The position numbers were made by a program, and so were the translations under genes. The notes below the pieces were generated by a model, which made no database searches, was not told the DNA's origin, and was given only the letters and a program-made list of their open reading frames with translations. DNA of 64,000 nucleotides from Rhodanobacter sp. (GTDB taxonomy: Bacteria > Pseudomonadota > Gammaproteobacteria > Xanthomonadales > Rhodanobacteraceae). Where the stretch lies: the NCBI GenBank assembly GCA_024711345.1, contig JANJTA010000007.1:104381-168380 (forward strand), in the 5' to 3' direction. Shown here one piece after another: positions 45,142-54,493 of the stretch (its first letter is position 1; each line of letters starts with the position of its first letter).

Positions 45142-46119
45142 TCAGGCCCGCGCGCCGGAAGGTGGGGTCGCCGCGTCCGCCGGCGGCAGGTGCTGCACGC
45201 CGTAGCCGGCGGCGTCCCATGCCTCCAGCCCGCCCTGCAACGGGCGCACCTGCCGATAGCCCCGGGCCATCAGCAGCTTGGCCGCCCGCGCCGCGGAGAC
45301 CTCGTTCGGGCAGTTGCAATAGACCACCAGCTCGCGGTCCAGCGGCACGCCACGCAGCACCTGCTCGAGGCTACCGTCGTCGACCAGCAGCGCGCCGGGC
45401 ACCACCCGCGTATCGAGCTGGCGCGTCTGCGCCGGCCGCACGTCCACCACCACCGGGGCGTTGCCGTCGGCGATCTTGCGGTACAACTCGTCCACCGAGA
45501 TGCGCGCCATCCGCAGCGAGCGCAGCAGGCGCCGACGCCGCCACCAGCGCAGCAGCACGTAGAGCGCCAGCAGCCCCGCCAGCAACTCGATCGCCACCGT
45601 GCCGGCGCTGGCGATGGCCGCCAGCAGGCCGTCGACCTGCGCCGCGAACAGGTAGCCGAGGCCGACCGCCAGCGCCGCCCACCACAGCGAGCCCAGCCCG
45701 TCGAACAGCACGAACACCGGCAGCCGCAAGCCCATCGCGCCGACCAGCGAGGACGATACCGTCGACAGCCCCGGCACGAATTTGGCGACCAGCAGCACCC
45801 GGCCGCGCCAGCGCTGGAACTGCAGCTCGGAGCGCGCCACGCATGAATCCGGCGACAGCGAAATGCGGCACAGCAGGCGCATCACCCCGGCGCCGTAGCG
45901 CCGGCCGGCGCTGAACCAGGCCAGGTCGCCCAATACCGCACCCGCCACCGCCGCGCCGATCGCCGCCGCCGGCGCCACCTGCCCGCCTGCCGCCAGCGTG
46001 CCGGCCACCACCAGGGTCGGCACCGCCGGCAGCGGTGCACCGAGCTGGGTCAGCAGCACGTTGAGGAACACCAGCAGCACGCCGTATTCGGTGATCAGCG
46101 CAATGATTTCATGGGCCAT
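45142..46119 (-). CDS. DedA-family membrane protein fused to a rhodanese domain
   Basis: 325 residues from ATG 46119. Residues 1-205 are a DedA/SNARE-associated membrane protein: [54 protein letters not shown]. DedA proteins help with lipid flipping and membrane homeostasis. After the last helix and an Arg-rich junction ([14 protein letters not shown]), residues about 215-310 are rhodanese-like: [16 protein letters not shown]-like VVPGALLV, active loop [27 protein letters not shown]. The catalytic Cys should be one of the two in CNC. A cytoplasmic sulfurtransferase on a DedA membrane anchor is an uncommon combination. It follows ssb upstream with a 149-base gap. Confidence 0.87.
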   Translation of the reverse strand: MAHEIIALITEYGVLLVFLNVLLTQLGAPLPAVPTLVVAGTLAAGGQVAPAAAIGAAVAGAVLGDLAWFSAGRRYGAGVMRLLCRISLSPDSCVARSELQFQRWRGRVLLVAKFVPGLSTVSSSLVGAMGLRLPVFVLFDGLGSLWWAALAVGLGYLFAAQVDGLLAAIASAGTVAIELLAGLLALYVLLRWWRRRRLLRSLRMARISVDELYRKIADGNAPVVVDVRPAQTRQLDTRVVPGALLVDDGSLEQVLRGVPLDRELVVYCNCPNEVSAARAAKLLMARGYRQVRPLQGGLEAWDAAGYGVQHLPPADAATPPSGARA

Positions 46120-46223
46120 CGGGGCGGTTCTCGGCTCGCGGCCCGGTGGGTCGCAGCGACCCATGATTGGGCCGCCTCGCGGCTATTGCAAACCACCCTC
46201 GCGGCCGCCGCGGCCGCGTTCGC

Positions 46224-47441
46224 CTAGGCCAGGTGCGCCTGCGCCGTGGCGGCGCGACGGGTGATCCGGCGCGCGCCGGAGATCACCAGCGGCAGCCACA
46301 GCAGGGTCAGCGCCGCGGCGCAGACGAACACGCCGTTCGGGCCGAGCCGGCCCAGCGCGATGCCGCCGAGCGCGCCGCCCACGAACGCGCCGATGAACTG
46401 GCTGGTCGAATACGCACCCATCGCCGCGCCGCGCAGCTGCTCCGGCGCCAGCCGCGAGACCAGGCTGGGCAGCGCCGCCTCCAGCAGATTGAAGGCGGAG
46501 AAGAACACCGCCGCAGCCACGCCGAACGCCGCCAGGTGGCGGCCGGACAGCGCGAAGCCGAGCAGCGCCAGCCCGATCGCCACCACGCACAGCGTGATGA
46601 TGCGCAGGCTCTGCGCCACTTCGCGCATGTGGTGCATGGTGGCGCCCATCACGAACGCGGCCACCGTCATCACCGGCAGGTACAGCTCCCAGTGTCGGTT
46701 CACCGGCAGGTGCAGCGTGTCGGCCAGCAGCAGCGGCAGGCCGACGAAGCTGGCGGTGAGCAACGCATGCAGGAAGAACACCGAGCCGTTCAGCACCAGC
46801 ATGCGGCCGTCGCGCAGCATCGCCAGCACCGAGCCGAGACCGGCCGCGGCCGGCGCACGCGCACGCGCCGGCGTGGGCACGATCAACCACAGCAGCAGCA
46901 ACGAGGCCAGCGCCAGGATCGAAGTGGCGGCGAACAAGCCGGGCAAGCCGGCGACCGCCTCCAGCGGCGGCCCCAGGATCAGCGCCAGCAGGAACGCCAG
47001 CCCGATCGACACGCCGATGATGCCCATCGCCTTGCTGCGGTTTTCCTCCGCGGTGAGATCCGCCGCCAGCGCGATGCCGGCGCCGGCCACCGCGCCCATG
47101 CCCTGCACCGCGCGGCCCACCGCGATGCCGGCCAGCGTGTGCGACATTGCCGCGATCAGCCCGCCGATGGCGAACAGCACCAGCCCCAGGGTGATCGCCG
47201 GCTTGCGCCCGATCCGGTCCGACAGCAGCCCCAGCGGAATCTGCAGCAGCACCTGGCCGATGCCGTACACGCCCAGCGCCAGTCCGATCATGAAACCGGT
47301 GGCGTCGGGCATCGCCTTCGCGTACAGCGAGAACACCGGCATGATCAGGAACAGCCCGAACAGGCGCAGGCTGATCACGCAGGCCAAGGTCAGCGCGCTG
47401 CGCAGTTCGAGGCTGGAGAGTTTGCTCACCGGGAGAGGCAC
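46224..47441 (-). CDS. MFS efflux transporter
   Basis: 405 residues from a GTG at 47441; no good ribosome-binding site is visible, and a second GTG four codons on is possible. Twelve membrane segments; drug:H+ antiporter-1 style: GLGVYGIGQVLLQIPLGLLSDRIGRKP is motif A, GRAVQGMGAVAGAGIALAADL follows, and GPPLEAVAGLPGLFAATS is close to motif C. This arrangement resembles the YajR/MFS gene often beside ssb in Xanthomonadales. Substrate unknown. Divergent from ispB. Confidence 0.87.
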   Translation of the reverse strand: MPLPVSKLSSLELRSALTLACVISLRLFGLFLIMPVFSLYAKAMPDATGFMIGLALGVYGIGQVLLQIPLGLLSDRIGRKPAITLGLVLFAIGGLIAAMSHTLAGIAVGRAVQGMGAVAGAGIALAADLTAEENRSKAMGIIGVSIGLAFLLALILGPPLEAVAGLPGLFAATSILALASLLLLWLIVPTPARARAPAAAGLGSVLAMLRDGRMLVLNGSVFFLHALLTASFVGLPLLLADTLHLPVNRHWELYLPVMTVAAFVMGATMHHMREVAQSLRIITLCVVAIGLALLGFALSGRHLAAFGVAAAVFFSAFNLLEAALPSLVSRLAPEQLRGAAMGAYSTSQFIGAFVGGALGGIALGRLGPNGVFVCAAALTLLWLPLVISGARRITRRAATAQAHLA

Positions 47442-47462
47442 GTCGCCAAAGACATTGCCGGC

Positions 47463-47532
47463 ATTATAGATGGCGCCACGCGCGGCGACTGTGGCGACAT
47501 GTCGCGGCGCAAAATATTGCAGGCCCTATAAT
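47463..47532. promoter_or_regulatory. Divergent promoters with palindrome, MFS and ispB
   Basis: TATAAT at 47527-47532 on the plus strand is 31 bases before ispB, and ATTATA at 47463-47468 is TATAAT on the minus strand, about 20 bases before the MFS start. Between them is a perfect 12-bp palindrome, GCGACATGTCGC (47494-47505). -35 boxes are poor, so an activator or repressor at the palindrome is plausible. Confidence 0.55.
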
Positions 47533-47563
47533 CGGCGCAGCGAAACATCCCCCGAAGCTCCCC

Positions 47564-48565
47564 ATGACCACGATGACCGCCGACGCCAGCCGCTCCGCCG
47601 ACTTCGCCCATGTGCGCGATCTCGCCGCCCCCGACATGCGGCGCGTCGACGCCCTGATCCGCCGGCGGCTGTCGTCCGACGTGGTGCTGATCAACCAGAT
47701 TGCCGACCACATCATCGCCGGCGGCGGCAAGCGGCTGCGCCCGATGCTGCACGTGCTGGCCGCCGGCGCCGCCGGCTATGCGGGCGAACAGCACGTCAAG
47801 CTCGCCGCCGTCATCGAGTTCATCCACACCTCCACCTTGCTGCACGACGACGTGGTCGACGAATCCGACCTGCGCCGCGGCCGCAAGACCGCCAACGCGC
47901 TGTGGGGCAACGCTGCCAGCGTGCTGGTGGGCGACTTCCTCTACTCGCGCTCGTTCCAGCTGATGGTGGAGCTGGACGACATGCGCGTGATGCGCATCCT
48001 CGCCGACACCACCAATACCATCGCCGAGGGCGAGGTGCTGCAGCTGCTCAACATCGGCAACGCCGACGTCAGCGAGGCGGCCTACCTGGCGGTGATCGAG
48101 CGCAAGACCGCGGTGCTGTTCGCCGCTGCCACCGAACTGGGCGGCCTGCTCGGCGGCCTGCCGGAAGGCCAGGTGGCCGCGCTGCGCCGCTACGGCATGG
48201 AGCTGGGTTATGCGTTCCAGATCGCCGACGACCTGCTCGACTACACCAGCGACGCCGGCACCCTGGGCAAGAACATCGGCGACGACCTCGCCGAGGGCAA
48301 GCCGACCCTGCCGCTGATCTACGCGCTGGAGAAGGCCAACCCGGAGCAGGCGCAGTCGCTGCGCCACGCGATCGAGCACGGCGGGCTGGACTCGCTGGAC
48401 CGCATCATCGCCTCGATCCGCGACTCCGGCGCGCTGGAACGCACCCGCGAGCGCGCCCTGTTGCATGCCCGCGCCGCCCGCGACGCACTGGTCGCACTGC
48501 CCGCCTCGGCCTACCGCGACGCCCTGGCCACGCTCGCCGAGTACTCGGTGCAGCGCACGTACTGA
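47564..48565 (+). CDS. ispB: Polyprenyl diphosphate synthase (octaprenyl type)
   Basis: 333 residues. Trans-isoprenyl diphosphate synthase with first Asp-rich motif DDVVDE at 95-100 (after LLH) and second DDLLDYTSD from 222; GKRLRPMLHVL and GKPTLPLIYALEKAN are further signatures. The size and IADHIIAGGGKRLRP start match IspB, which makes the octaprenyl side chain of ubiquinone-8 from FPP and IPP. Small residues before the first motif fit a long-chain product. Good -10 box upstream. Single gene. Confidence 0.94.
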   Translation: MTTMTADASRSADFAHVRDLAAPDMRRVDALIRRRLSSDVVLINQIADHIIAGGGKRLRPMLHVLAAGAAGYAGEQHVKLAAVIEFIHTSTLLHDDVVDESDLRRGRKTANALWGNAASVLVGDFLYSRSFQLMVELDDMRVMRILADTTNTIAEGEVLQLLNIGNADVSEAAYLAVIERKTAVLFAAATELGGLLGGLPEGQVAALRRYGMELGYAFQIADDLLDYTSDAGTLGKNIGDDLAEGKPTLPLIYALEKANPEQAQSLRHAIEHGGLDSLDRIIASIRDSGALERTRERALLHARAARDALVALPASAYRDALATLAEYSVQRTY

Positions 48566-48607
48566 ACGTTCGCCATCGGTGCGCAACGTGTCCGTCCACG
48601 CGCATTT

Positions 48608-48638
48608 GTAGGAGCGCGCTTGCGCGCGATGCTCCTGC
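48608..48638 (+). repeat. REP-like palindrome
   Basis: GTAGGAGC followed by GCGCTTGCGCGCGATGCTCC forms a hairpin with arms GCGCGC and a GTAGGAGC head, the style of REP elements mobilised by RAYT transposases. A second, shorter copy in the other orientation (TATCGCGCACAAGTGCGCTCC type) is at about 48748-48775. They lie in the 428-base gap between ispB and the YceI gene, which holds no supported gene. No RAYT gene is in the window. Confidence 0.8.
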
Positions 48639-48993
48639 TCTTGGTCTCGTCGTGTTGAAAGCGAAGAGATTTCGTCTGTCCGCGGCGCGCGAAAGCTCTT
48701 GCCTCTGATGCTTTTCCCTGAATGCAGCGGCCGCGAAAGACGCCAGAGCTATCGCGCACAAGTGCGCTCCTGCAGGGGACACGCAAGAGAGCAGTAGCCC
48801 GGCGGCCACAGGCGGAAGTTCATTTCCGCGACTCGCGCACCGTGAGCCACGACAACCAGGGGAACCCCTCGATGGAGAAAGCCCGCCCCGCGGCGCGCAC
48901 CGCCATCAACCGCCCCATTGGATCCCCCGCGGAAACCCATCGTTCAGCCGCCAGCGCTGGCAGCCGCGCCGCCGATCGGCCAGACTTCGGCGC

Positions 48994-49614
48994 ATGGTCC
49001 GACTGCGCTCCAACCGCTGGCTGTGGTGTCTTGCGGCAACGCTGCTGCCGCTGGCGGTGGCGCATGCCGCGGAGACCGGCTGGCGCTACGACACGGTGCA
49101 CAGCCAGGTCGTTTTCAGCATCAGCCACAACGGCTACTCGCGGCCGTTCGGGCGGCTGCACATCGCGCGCGGCTGGCTGCGTTTCGACCCGGGCGACTGG
49201 AGCAGCGCGGCGACCGAACTGGACATCGACCTGGCCAGCCTGGACATGGGCGATGCCGACTGGAACGCGGCGGTGTGCAAGCCGGCCCTGCTCGACTGCG
49301 CGAACCAGCGCTACGCGCACTTCCGCAGCACCGGGGTGGAGCGCAAGGACGACCAGCACGGCGTGCTGCACGGCGAGCTGACCCTGCATGGCGTCACCCG
49401 TCCGCTGGACTTGCCGTTCACCTTCAACCGCGCCGCGCGCACCCTCTACGAGACGCACGAGGTGGCCGGCTTCTCCGCCACCGCCAGCCTGGACCGCAAC
49501 GACTTCGGCATCCACGCCAACCCCAACTCGATCGGCGCCAACGTCAGCGTGTGGCTGGAGCTGGAGGCGCTGCGCGACGACCACGCCGTTCCACCACGCA
49601 AGGAAACACCATGA
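48994..49614 (+). CDS. YceI family periplasmic protein
   Basis: 206 residues from ATG 48994. Signal peptide with cleavage near VAHAAE (about residue 26). YceI lipocalin-like fold: [50 protein letters not shown] and FSATASLDRNDFGIHAN. Such proteins bind isoprenoid quinones or similar lipids. It overlaps the cytochrome b561 gene (ATGA) and forms a YceI-b561-YceI operon. ispB, which makes the quinone tail, is the preceding gene. Confidence 0.9.
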   Translation: MVRLRSNRWLWCLAATLLPLAVAHAAETGWRYDTVHSQVVFSISHNGYSRPFGRLHIARGWLRFDPGDWSSAATELDIDLASLDMGDADWNAAVCKPALLDCANQRYAHFRSTGVERKDDQHGVLHGELTLHGVTRPLDLPFTFNRAARTLYETHEVAGFSATASLDRNDFGIHANPNSIGANVSVWLELEALRDDHAVPPRKETP

Positions 49615-50192
49615 GTCTGCGCAGCAACGACCGCCAGTGGGGTTCGGTCGCCAAGTTCTTCCACTGGGTCATCGCGCTGGGCATCCTCGGCAACGGCCTG
49701 TTCGGCCTGCTGATGGACCTGGCCCGCTCGCCGATGCAGAAGATCAACTGGCTGGCGCTGCACAAGTCGATCGGCCTCACCGTGCTGGCGCTGGCCTTGC
49801 TGCGTATCGCCTGGCGCTGGGCCGACCGCCGCCCGCCGGAGGAGCCGGCGCCGCGCTGGCAGCAGCTGGCGGCGCGGGCCGCGCACGGTGCGTTGTACGT
49901 GCTGATCGTGGCGTTGCCGCTCAGCGGCTGGTGGTTCAATTCGGTCACCGGCAAGCCGCTGCAATGGTTCAAGCAGTTCAACCTGCCGGCACTGGCGGCG
50001 AAGAACGATGCGTGGCGCGACTTCGCGCACGGCGTGCACGAGTACCTGTTCTGGTTGCTGCTGCTGGTGCTGCTGGCGCATGTCGGCGGCGCGCTGAAGC
50101 ATCACCTGACCGACCACGACGACACGCTGCGCCGGATGCTGCCGTTCGGCGGCCTGCGCCGGCGCAACCCTTCCGAAGGAGACTCCCGATGA
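49611..50192 (+). CDS. Cytochrome b561 family protein
   Basis: 193 residues, start overlapping the YceI stop. Four membrane helices with haem-ligand histidines in KFFHWVIALG, LHKSIGLTVL, AHGALYVLIV and HVGGALKHHL. CybB-type cytochromes move electrons between quinol and a periplasmic acceptor such as superoxide. Flanked by two YceI genes, the common arrangement in proteobacteria, suggesting that the YceI proteins supply or bind a quinone. Stop overlaps the next start. Confidence 0.93.
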   Translation: MSLRSNDRQWGSVAKFFHWVIALGILGNGLFGLLMDLARSPMQKINWLALHKSIGLTVLALALLRIAWRWADRRPPEEPAPRWQQLAARAAHGALYVLIVALPLSGWWFNSVTGKPLQWFKQFNLPALAAKNDAWRDFAHGVHEYLFWLLLLVLLAHVGGALKHHLTDHDDTLRRMLPFGGLRRRNPSEGDSR

Positions 50193-50734
50193 AACGCCTT
50201 GCCCTCCTGCTGGCGCTCGCCCTGCCCGGCGCCGCCATGGCCGCCGACTACACGGTGCAGCCGGCGTCCAGCACGCTCGGCTTCAGCAACACCTTCCAGG
50301 GCGAGCCGTTCAATGGCCAGTTCGGCCAGTGGACCGCCACGATCAGCTACGACCCGGCCAATCTCGCCGCGTCGAAGTTCGACGTGGAAGTGACCCTGGC
50401 CAGCGTGAAGACCGGCGACAGCGACCGCGACGGCGCGCTGCCCGGCCCGGACTTCTTCGACGTGGCGAAATTCCCCAAGGCGCACTTCGTCACCACCGGC
50501 TTCCGCCGCAGCGGCGGCAAGGTGATTGCCGACGGCACGCTCACCCTGCGCGGCGTGAGCAAGCCGGTGAGCCTCGAGGTGACGTTCAAACCACAGGGCG
50601 GCGGCGCCACGCTGGACGTGGCCGGTACGCTGCAGCGACTGGATTTCGGCGTGGGCACCGGCGACTACGCCGACACTTCGGTGATCGGCGGCGAGGTGAA
50701 GGTCAAAGCGCACCTGCAGCTGGCCGCGAAGTAA
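50189..50734 (+). CDS. YceI family periplasmic protein
   Basis: 181 residues, ATG 50189 with AAGGAG upstream, overlapping the b561 stop. Signal peptide MKRLALLLALALPGAAMA. Typical YceI body: YTVQPASSTLGFSNTFQGEPFNGQF, GDSDRDGALPGPDFFDVAKFPKAHF, GTLTLRGVSKPVSLEVTF, DFGVGTGDYAD. This is the AxxB-like YceI type that usually follows b561, less like the first YceI of the operon. Last gene of the set; the GTPase gene starts 9 bases later. Confidence 0.93.
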   Translation: MKRLALLLALALPGAAMAADYTVQPASSTLGFSNTFQGEPFNGQFGQWTATISYDPANLAASKFDVEVTLASVKTGDSDRDGALPGPDFFDVAKFPKAHFVTTGFRRSGGKVIADGTLTLRGVSKPVSLEVTFKPQGGGATLDVAGTLQRLDFGVGTGDYADTSVIGGEVKVKAHLQLAAK

Positions 50735-50743
50735 GCCGCCGCG

Positions 50744-52105
50744 GTGGCACGCGACACGCTGTGGCAACGCCTGCGCGGCTGGGTCCGGCCCGGCCGCCCG
50801 GTGAGCGCGTCGCCGCACCGCGATGCGCATGGATCGACGCAGGTGGCCGACAGCCTGCGCGCGCTGCTGGACGACCCGAGCATTCCGCCCGCGGTGCGCG
50901 GCGAGCTGGCCAGCGACTTCGCCCGCATCGAGGCCATGCTGGAGCGGCTCGAACGCGGCGAGCTGCACGTGGCGGTGTTCGGTCGCGTCTCCGCCGGCAA
51001 GTCGGCGCTGGGCAACGCGTTGCTGGGCCGCGAGGCGTTCGCGGTGGGCGTGCTCCACGGCACCACCACCGACGCCGAGCAGGCGCCGCTCGACGAGGCG
51101 CAGCACGACGCCCTGGTGCTGATCGACACGCCCGGCATCAACGAGCTGGATGGCGAGGCGCGCGAACGCCTCGCCTTCGAGGTGGCCGAGGTCAGCGACC
51201 TGGTGGTGTTCGTCGCCGACGGCGACCTCACCCGCGAGGAACTCGACGCGCTGAAGACGCTCGCCGCCACCCAGCGCCCGCTGCTGCTGGCGCTGAACAA
51301 GGCCGACCGCTACGGCGCCGACGAGCTGGCCGACCTGCTCGCCCACCTGCGCCTGCGCGTGGCCGGGCTGGTGCGCGCCGAGGACGTGCTGGCGGTGGCC
51401 GCGCGGCCGGCGCCGCAACGGCTGGTCGAAGTCGATGCGCACGGCCGCGAGCACGTGCGCGAACAGGCGCGCGCGCCCGACGTCGCTGCGCTGCGCGAAC
51501 GCCTGCTGGCGATCGCCGCGCGCGAAGGCAAGGCGCTGTCGGCCATCAACGCCGGCCTTTACGCCGGCCGGCTCACCGACCAGGTCAGCGCGCGCATCGC
51601 CGAAACGCGCAAGAGCGTGGCGGCGAAACTGATCCGCCAGTACTGCCTCGCCAAAGGCGTGGCGGTAGCGCTGAACCCGATCCCGGTGGCCGACCTGCTC
51701 GCCGCCGCCGGGCTGGACGCGGCGATGGTGGTGCAGCTGTCGCGCGTCTACGGCCTGCCGCTGACCCGCGCCGAATCCGGCCGGCTGGTGGCGGTGATCT
51801 CGGCGCAGCTGGCCGCGCTGATGGGCGCGATCTGGGGCATGCAACTGGTCGCCTCGGCATTGAAGGGCATCAGCGCCGGGCTGTCGGTGCTGGTCACCGC
51901 CGCCGCCCAGGGCGCGCTCGGCTGGTACGCCACCGTGCTGATCGGCCGCGCCGCCGAACGCTATCTGGTCGCCGGCAAATCCTGGGGCGAGGCCGGCGCC
52001 AAGCGCGCCGTCGCCGACGTCGTCGCCAGCCTCGACCGCGACTCGATCCTGCGCGAGGCGCGCGAGGAAATCCTCAAGCGGTTGAAGTCGGGTTCCCGGG
52101 CATGA
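50744..52105 (+). CDS. Era/dynamin-like GTPase with C-terminal DUF697-type membrane domain
   Basis: 453 residues from a GTG at 50744. P-loop G1 GRVSAGKS at 80-87, a Thr-rich switch I (GTTTDAEQAPL), G3 LIDTPGI, G4 NKAD: a complete GTPase. The C-terminal 180 residues contain hydrophobic stretches (VAVALNPIPVADLLAAAGLDAAMVVQL, LVASALKGISAGLSVLVTAAAQGALG) like DUF697/YcjF-type domains. Likely a membrane-linked GTPase with a role in envelope maintenance; precise function unknown. Starts 9 bases after the YceI gene, so probably same transcript. Confidence 0.88.
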   Translation: MARDTLWQRLRGWVRPGRPVSASPHRDAHGSTQVADSLRALLDDPSIPPAVRGELASDFARIEAMLERLERGELHVAVFGRVSAGKSALGNALLGREAFAVGVLHGTTTDAEQAPLDEAQHDALVLIDTPGINELDGEARERLAFEVAEVSDLVVFVADGDLTREELDALKTLAATQRPLLLALNKADRYGADELADLLAHLRLRVAGLVRAEDVLAVAARPAPQRLVEVDAHGREHVREQARAPDVAALRERLLAIAAREGKALSAINAGLYAGRLTDQVSARIAETRKSVAAKLIRQYCLAKGVAVALNPIPVADLLAAAGLDAAMVVQLSRVYGLPLTRAESGRLVAVISAQLAALMGAIWGMQLVASALKGISAGLSVLVTAAAQGALGWYATVLIGRAAERYLVAGKSWGEAGAKRAVADVVASLDRDSILREAREEILKRLKSGSRA

Positions 52106-52108
52106 AAG

Positions 52109-52171
52109 GCATCGCCCGCAAGCGGGCTCCTACACTCGTCGCATGGTAGGAGCCCGCTTGCGGGCGATGCC
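52109..52171. repeat. Pair of inverted REP elements
   Basis: GGCATCGCCCGCAAGCGGGC TCCTAC (52109-52133) faces GTAGGAGCCCGCTTGCGGGC GATGCC (52146-52171). The two copies are nearly perfect reverse complements with a 12-base spacer, so the whole can also form a long hairpin. It separates the convergent GTPase and glutaredoxin-like genes and may end both transcripts. Confidence 0.9.
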
Positions 52172-52176
52172 TTCCC

Positions 52177-52419
52177 TCATTTCCCGCGGCACCTCTCCAG
52201 GAACGCGCGCACCGCCGCCGCGTCGAACGGCCAGTCCAGCTCGCGGCCGTCGCGCGCATCGCGCAGCACCGGCACGCGCGTGCCGTAGCGCTGCTCCAGC
52301 TCGGGCGAATCGTCGACCCATGCGCTGTCGAAATCCGGCGCGCGTGCCTCGGCCATCACGGCCAGGGCGAGGTCGCACAGGTGGCAGTAGTCGCGCTGGT
52401 ACAGGATCAGGTCGGACAT
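52177..52419 (-). CDS. Glutaredoxin-like protein (DUF836 type)
   Basis: 80 residues from ATG 52419. Thioredoxin-fold miniature: [22 protein letters not shown] with a CxxC (CHLC) at the first helix, [19 protein letters not shown] with cis-Pro, and LERC at the end. DUF836/glutaredoxin family, thought to reduce disulphides, substrates unknown. Divergent from sdaA with a 75-base gap. A much longer open frame on this strand is only the shadow of sdaA. Confidence 0.85.
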   Translation of the reverse strand: MSDLILYQRDYCHLCDLALAVMAEARAPDFDSAWVDDSPELEQRYGTRVPVLRDARDGRELDWPFDAAAVRAFLERCRGK

Positions 52420-52494
52420 GCGGTGGCGAACGGACTGCCAAACGAAAGGGGGCTGCGTAGAATAGCGGCTTCCCTTCCCCATTCGCAGCACATC

Positions 52495-53877
<1,383 letters not shown>

Positions 53878-53887
53878 GCCGCCCCCT

Positions 53888-53914
53888 GTAGGAGTCCGCT
53901 CGCGGGCGATGCTC
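53888..53914 (+). repeat. REP-like palindrome
   Basis: GTAGGAGTCCGCTCGCGGGC GATGCTC, same family as at 48608, 52109 and 59538: TAGGAG head, GC-rich hairpin, GATGC foot. It lies 10 bases after the sdaA stop. Confidence 0.88.
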
Positions 53915-53988
53915 CCCACAAGGCAGACACGTAAGGCCGGTTTCGCAGGGCAGGCAGTGCCCGCTCTGCAGCGCGACCTTGCCTGGCT

Positions 53989-54387
53989 TCAGCGCGTCTT
54001 GCCCGACGTACCCTTTGCCAGCTCCGCAATCAGGTCGCGGACGAGCCTTCGCTTGTCTTCGGAAAGCTGCAGATAGTCCTCGAACGCCAGCCGGTCATGA
54101 CCACGCACGTGGTCGGGCCAGGCGATGTTCACGTCCTGCACGCCCTTGGGTCGAATCTTTCGATACTCCAGTTCGTGCGGCTCGACGCCAACGATCTTGG
54201 CCAGCGCCTCCAGATGGGCCGGACGCGGGCGATGCTTCCCGTTGAGCCATCCCGACACGGCCTGCGAGGACACTTCCTCGCCCTGCAGTTCCAGCAGCCG
54301 AGCGAGTTCCGACGCGCTCGCCTCGATCCTCTCGCGCTTCAAGGCAGCCCGGAGACGGTCGGCGAAGGCTTTCTTGTCGATCTTCAT
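53989..54387 (-). CDS. XRE-family transcription regulator beside type III system
   Basis: 132 residues from ATG 54387; an ATG at 54417 is also possible and neither has a good ribosome-binding site. N-terminal helix-turn-helix: FADRLRAALKRERIEASASELARLLELQGEEVSSQAVSGWLNGKHRPRPAHLEALAKIVGVEPHELEY. The C-terminal 50 residues are helical. Divergent from the mod gene at 54494, with two direct 18-base repeats in between, so it most likely controls mod and itself. Not the same family branch as the C-like protein in the island. Confidence 0.85.
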   Translation of the reverse strand: MKIDKKAFADRLRAALKRERIEASASELARLLELQGEEVSSQAVSGWLNGKHRPRPAHLEALAKIVGVEPHELEYRKIRPKGVQDVNIAWPDHVRGHDRLAFEDYLQLSEDKRRLVRDLIAELAKGTSGKTR

Positions 54388-54419
54388 GGCTTGCGACCAT
54401 AGGTGCCGCTCCGCCATGC

Positions 54420-54460
54420 AATTGAAAGTTATGCTTTATATAAATTGAAAATTTTGCTTT
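54420..54460. promoter_or_regulatory. Direct-repeat operator between XRE gene and mod
   Basis: AATTGAAAGTTATGCTTT (54420-54437) and AATTGAAAATTTTGCTTT (54443-54460) match at 16 of 18 positions, 23 bases apart, about two DNA turns. The stretch is strikingly AT-rich in this genome and includes TATATAAA. It lies in the 106-base divergent gap, so a dimer of the XRE regulator on each repeat could shut both promoters. Confidence 0.75.
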
Positions 54461-54493
54461 CATGGCCGATCAAACCTTACGCCGGTCGTTGCC

